In this document: piece after piece, positions 63,401-64,000 of the stretch
Layout of the letters: each line of letters begins with the position of its first letter
Numbering within the stretch: the first letter of the stretch is position 1
Source of the DNA: Euborellia annulipes
Taxonomy: Eukaryota; Arthropoda; Insecta; Dermaptera; Anisolabididae
Assembly (NCBI GenBank): GCA_023213315.1
Contig: JAKCPI010011781.1
Coordinates: forward strand, 1 to 64,000
Reading direction: 5' to 3'
DNA length: 64,000 nt
Notes under the pieces: generated by a model
What the model was told of the DNA's origin: nothing
The model's database searches: none
Seen by the model: only the letters and a program-made list of their open reading frames with translations
Program-made: the position numbers and the translations under genes

Positions 63401-64000
63401 GCTCATTCACAGATTTGAAAACAGTTGATGAGCATATCTGCGAAACATTCAGAGAAGCTTGCCAAAGATTAGGTCTTTTGGAAAATGATCAACATTGGGA
63501 CATGACTCTGAATGAAGCTGCGGTCTCCAAGTCTCCAAAACGTTTAAGACATCTTTTCGCTATTATTTTAACTTCCTGTGCTGTTTCTAATCCTTTTCAA
63601 CTTTGGGAAAAATTTAAAGAATTTCTGTGTGAGGATATTCTTTTAGAGATTCAGAGGCAAAATCCTTCTTCACCAGTATCTTACTCTGAAGATATTTTTA
63701 ATAAAGGATTGATATTTTTAGAGGATATTACTTTATCGATGGTTGGGAAAATGTTAGAAAGTCTTGGTTTACCTTCTCCTGAAAGAAATTTTGGAAATAA
63801 TCTACTATGTAGAGAAATTATTAAAGAAACGAATTATAATCAGGAACAACTTAGAATTTATGTTTCGGAAAATGAACCACTTTTGGTACCAGACCAATTA
63901 GCAGCATATAATATGATTTTAAATTTGATAGAAGCTAACAAAGGGGCTTTGTTTTTCCTTGATGCACCTGGAGGAACGGGAAAAACATTTCTTTTAAACT
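60463..64000 (+). CDS. Helitron Rep/helicase, intact but cut by the window end
   Basis: Open for 1,179 codons from ATG 60463 with no stop; the end lies outside. It would nick and join DNA as a rolling-circle initiator and unwind it as a Pif1-type helicase. Residues 39-176 are six 23-residue repeats (RxRASTSRASETQDQREE type), charged and probably coiled-coil; a seventh is diverged. Cys 233, 236, 249, 250 and 261 form a zinc-finger-like region (CRYCNALKWKD). Rep: FTCNP at 601-605, HAH at 667-669 (GLPHAHILVW), and KYLCKYVNKG with the two candidate nicking tyrosines at 810 and 814. Between them is PCGNLNRKSPCMRDGKC, typical of Helitron proteins. Walker A GGTGKT at 1170-1175 starts the helicase. 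No inactivating change is seen in the visible part. The ATG was chosen because it follows the TATA box and directly precedes the basic MPPKKRSC start. Confidence 0.9.
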   Translation, partial: MPPKKRSCIGKITPGAMIMRMTRATETIQQRENRLEDLRSRASTSRSSETQEQREERLEYLRRRASTSRASETQDQREERLEYLRSRASTSNASETQDQREERLENLRILASTSRVNESQAQREVRLRNLRSRASNSRASETQDQREERLEDIRTGASASRASETQDQREERLEDLRSRASTSRQNFIQGQREHLLDNDNSRINFNRLAFAYDPNLNYHEHSQILIGKMELVCRYCNALKWKDEPLGMCCSNGKIKLPSLCPPPDPLNHLMSGSSSNSRHFLDNIRKYNSCFQMTSFGATREIREGGFMPTFKVQGQIYHSIGSLLSLAEEDAKFLQIYFIGDATVEAQHRCSNVPSTRIEIVKDLQQFLHDNNGYVGLFKTALEHMPEDDYKVVIRADKTPQGQHVRRFNAPTFDEVAIVMVGNEFERRDIILQKRNNSLQRVAETHRSYDALQYPLIFWQGEDGYYFGIPKWNSSTGQPVLGKKVSAMDFYAYRIMSRINEENHILKCRQLFHQFLVDMYAKIESERLNYIRLNQKSLRVEEYIHLRDAIQNDSDPNEFGKLMILPSSYIGSPRHMQEYMQDAMTYVKNYGRPDLFITFTCNPTWKEIKDHLLPGQTSADRHDLIARVFKRKLSKLINALTKLHIFGEMLCWFYSIEWQKRGLPHAHILVWLREKIRPNEIDNIISAELPDMNNDPLLFEIISKNMIHGPCGNLNRKSPCMRDGKCSKKYPRKLIKETQTGQDGYPLYRRRKPEEGGFTSLLKMKIENSFHEIEIDNRWVVPYNPLLSKMFNAHINVELCNSIKSIKYLCKYVNKGSDQAVFELQKKGPVLDEIQAYQLGRYISSNEAVWRILSFPIHERFPTVVHLTVHLENGQRVYFSPNNLREQVNMPPKTTLTAFFELCQNDAFAKTLLYCEVPKYFTWNKSRKTFERRKQGCVVENQPGIKASTALGRVYTVHPSQPECFFLRMLLHVVRGPCSFTDLKTVDEHICETFREACQRLGLLENDQHWDMTLNEAAVSKSPKRLRHLFAIILTSCAVSNPFQLWEKFKEFLCEDILLEIQRQNPSSPVSYSEDIFNKGLIFLEDITLSMVGKMLESLGLPSPERNFGNNLLCREIIKETNYNQEQLRIYVSENEPLLVPDQLAAYNMILNLIEANKGALFFLDAPGGTGKTFLLN
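60577..60990 (+). repeat. Six 69-bp tandem repeats in the Helitron gene
   Basis: Units start at 60577, 60646, 60715, 60784, 60853 and 60922. The fourth is the most diverged. The length 69 keeps the frame, so copy number may vary without frameshift. Confidence 0.9.

Larger units (their letters stand above)
56296..64000 (+). mobile_element. Helitron (5' end and most of the Rep/helicase gene); continues past the window
   Basis: The likely 5' terminus is TCTATATATATAAAAATG at 56296, following A, which fits the TC start and A-T insertion site of Helitrons and is followed by GTATGTATGTATG. The gene for Rep/helicase starts at 60463. The 3' end (CTRR with a hairpin) lies outside. A 4.2-kb leader is long and holds an inserted short element (57772-58023) and duplicated promoter-like cassettes. 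The 5' boundary is inferred from terminal sequence only; it could instead belong to a separate non-autonomous Helitron. Confidence 0.7.

Overview
This is an AT-rich eukaryotic window built mostly of nested transposable elements. The abundance of tRNA-headed SINEs, Tc1/mariner, hAT, Harbinger and piggyBac relatives, LINE fragments and a Helitron fits an invertebrate animal. I suspect a crustacean or other arthropod, but nothing seen fixes the species. There are no bacterial-style operons and no intact RNA genes.

Host gene: two GC-richer exons on the + strand (21239-21429 and 38123-38316) have good splice sites and compatible phase (CG|A). They join into the disordered, Ser/Pro-rich start of a protein I do not recognise. 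The intron is about 16.7 kb and filled with repeats. Later exons are not visible.

Repeat landscape, 1-56 kb: (1) element A, about 640-690 bp, starts with ACTTTCTCTTACC, ends in a hairpin of about 79 nt, and sits in T-runs. (2) SINE-1, about 250-275 bp, has a tRNA-like head, poly-A tail and 12-14 bp target duplications. (3) SINE-2, about 556 bp, has a tRNA-like head and an AAT tail. (4) LINE 3' fragments. (5) Many short inverted-repeat elements, several with diagnostic target duplications: hAT at 19005-19599 and 47873-48349, Harbinger at 39169-39482, mariner-type at 30211-30431, piggyBac at 44308-47421. Nesting is four levels deep at 44190-48465.

Most unusual elements: short elements with hammerhead-ribozyme cores (CUGANGA, stem II, GAAA, stem III, UC), in three cases arranged with inverted repeats, two of them flanked by 12-13 bp target duplications (15256-15476 and 23067-23533; also the palindrome 11971-13035). 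This architecture suggests a small ribozyme-bearing retroelement, perhaps related to Penelope-like elements.

56-64 kb: a probable Helitron runs from a typical 5' terminus near 56296 past the window end. Its Rep/helicase reading frame is open from 60463 to 64000 (1,179 codons). It has six 23-residue N-terminal repeats, a zinc-finger-like region, HUH/Y2 Rep motifs and the Walker A of the helicase. Its 5' region carries duplicated CCAAT/TATA cassettes followed by stem-loops shaped like histone mRNA 3' ends.
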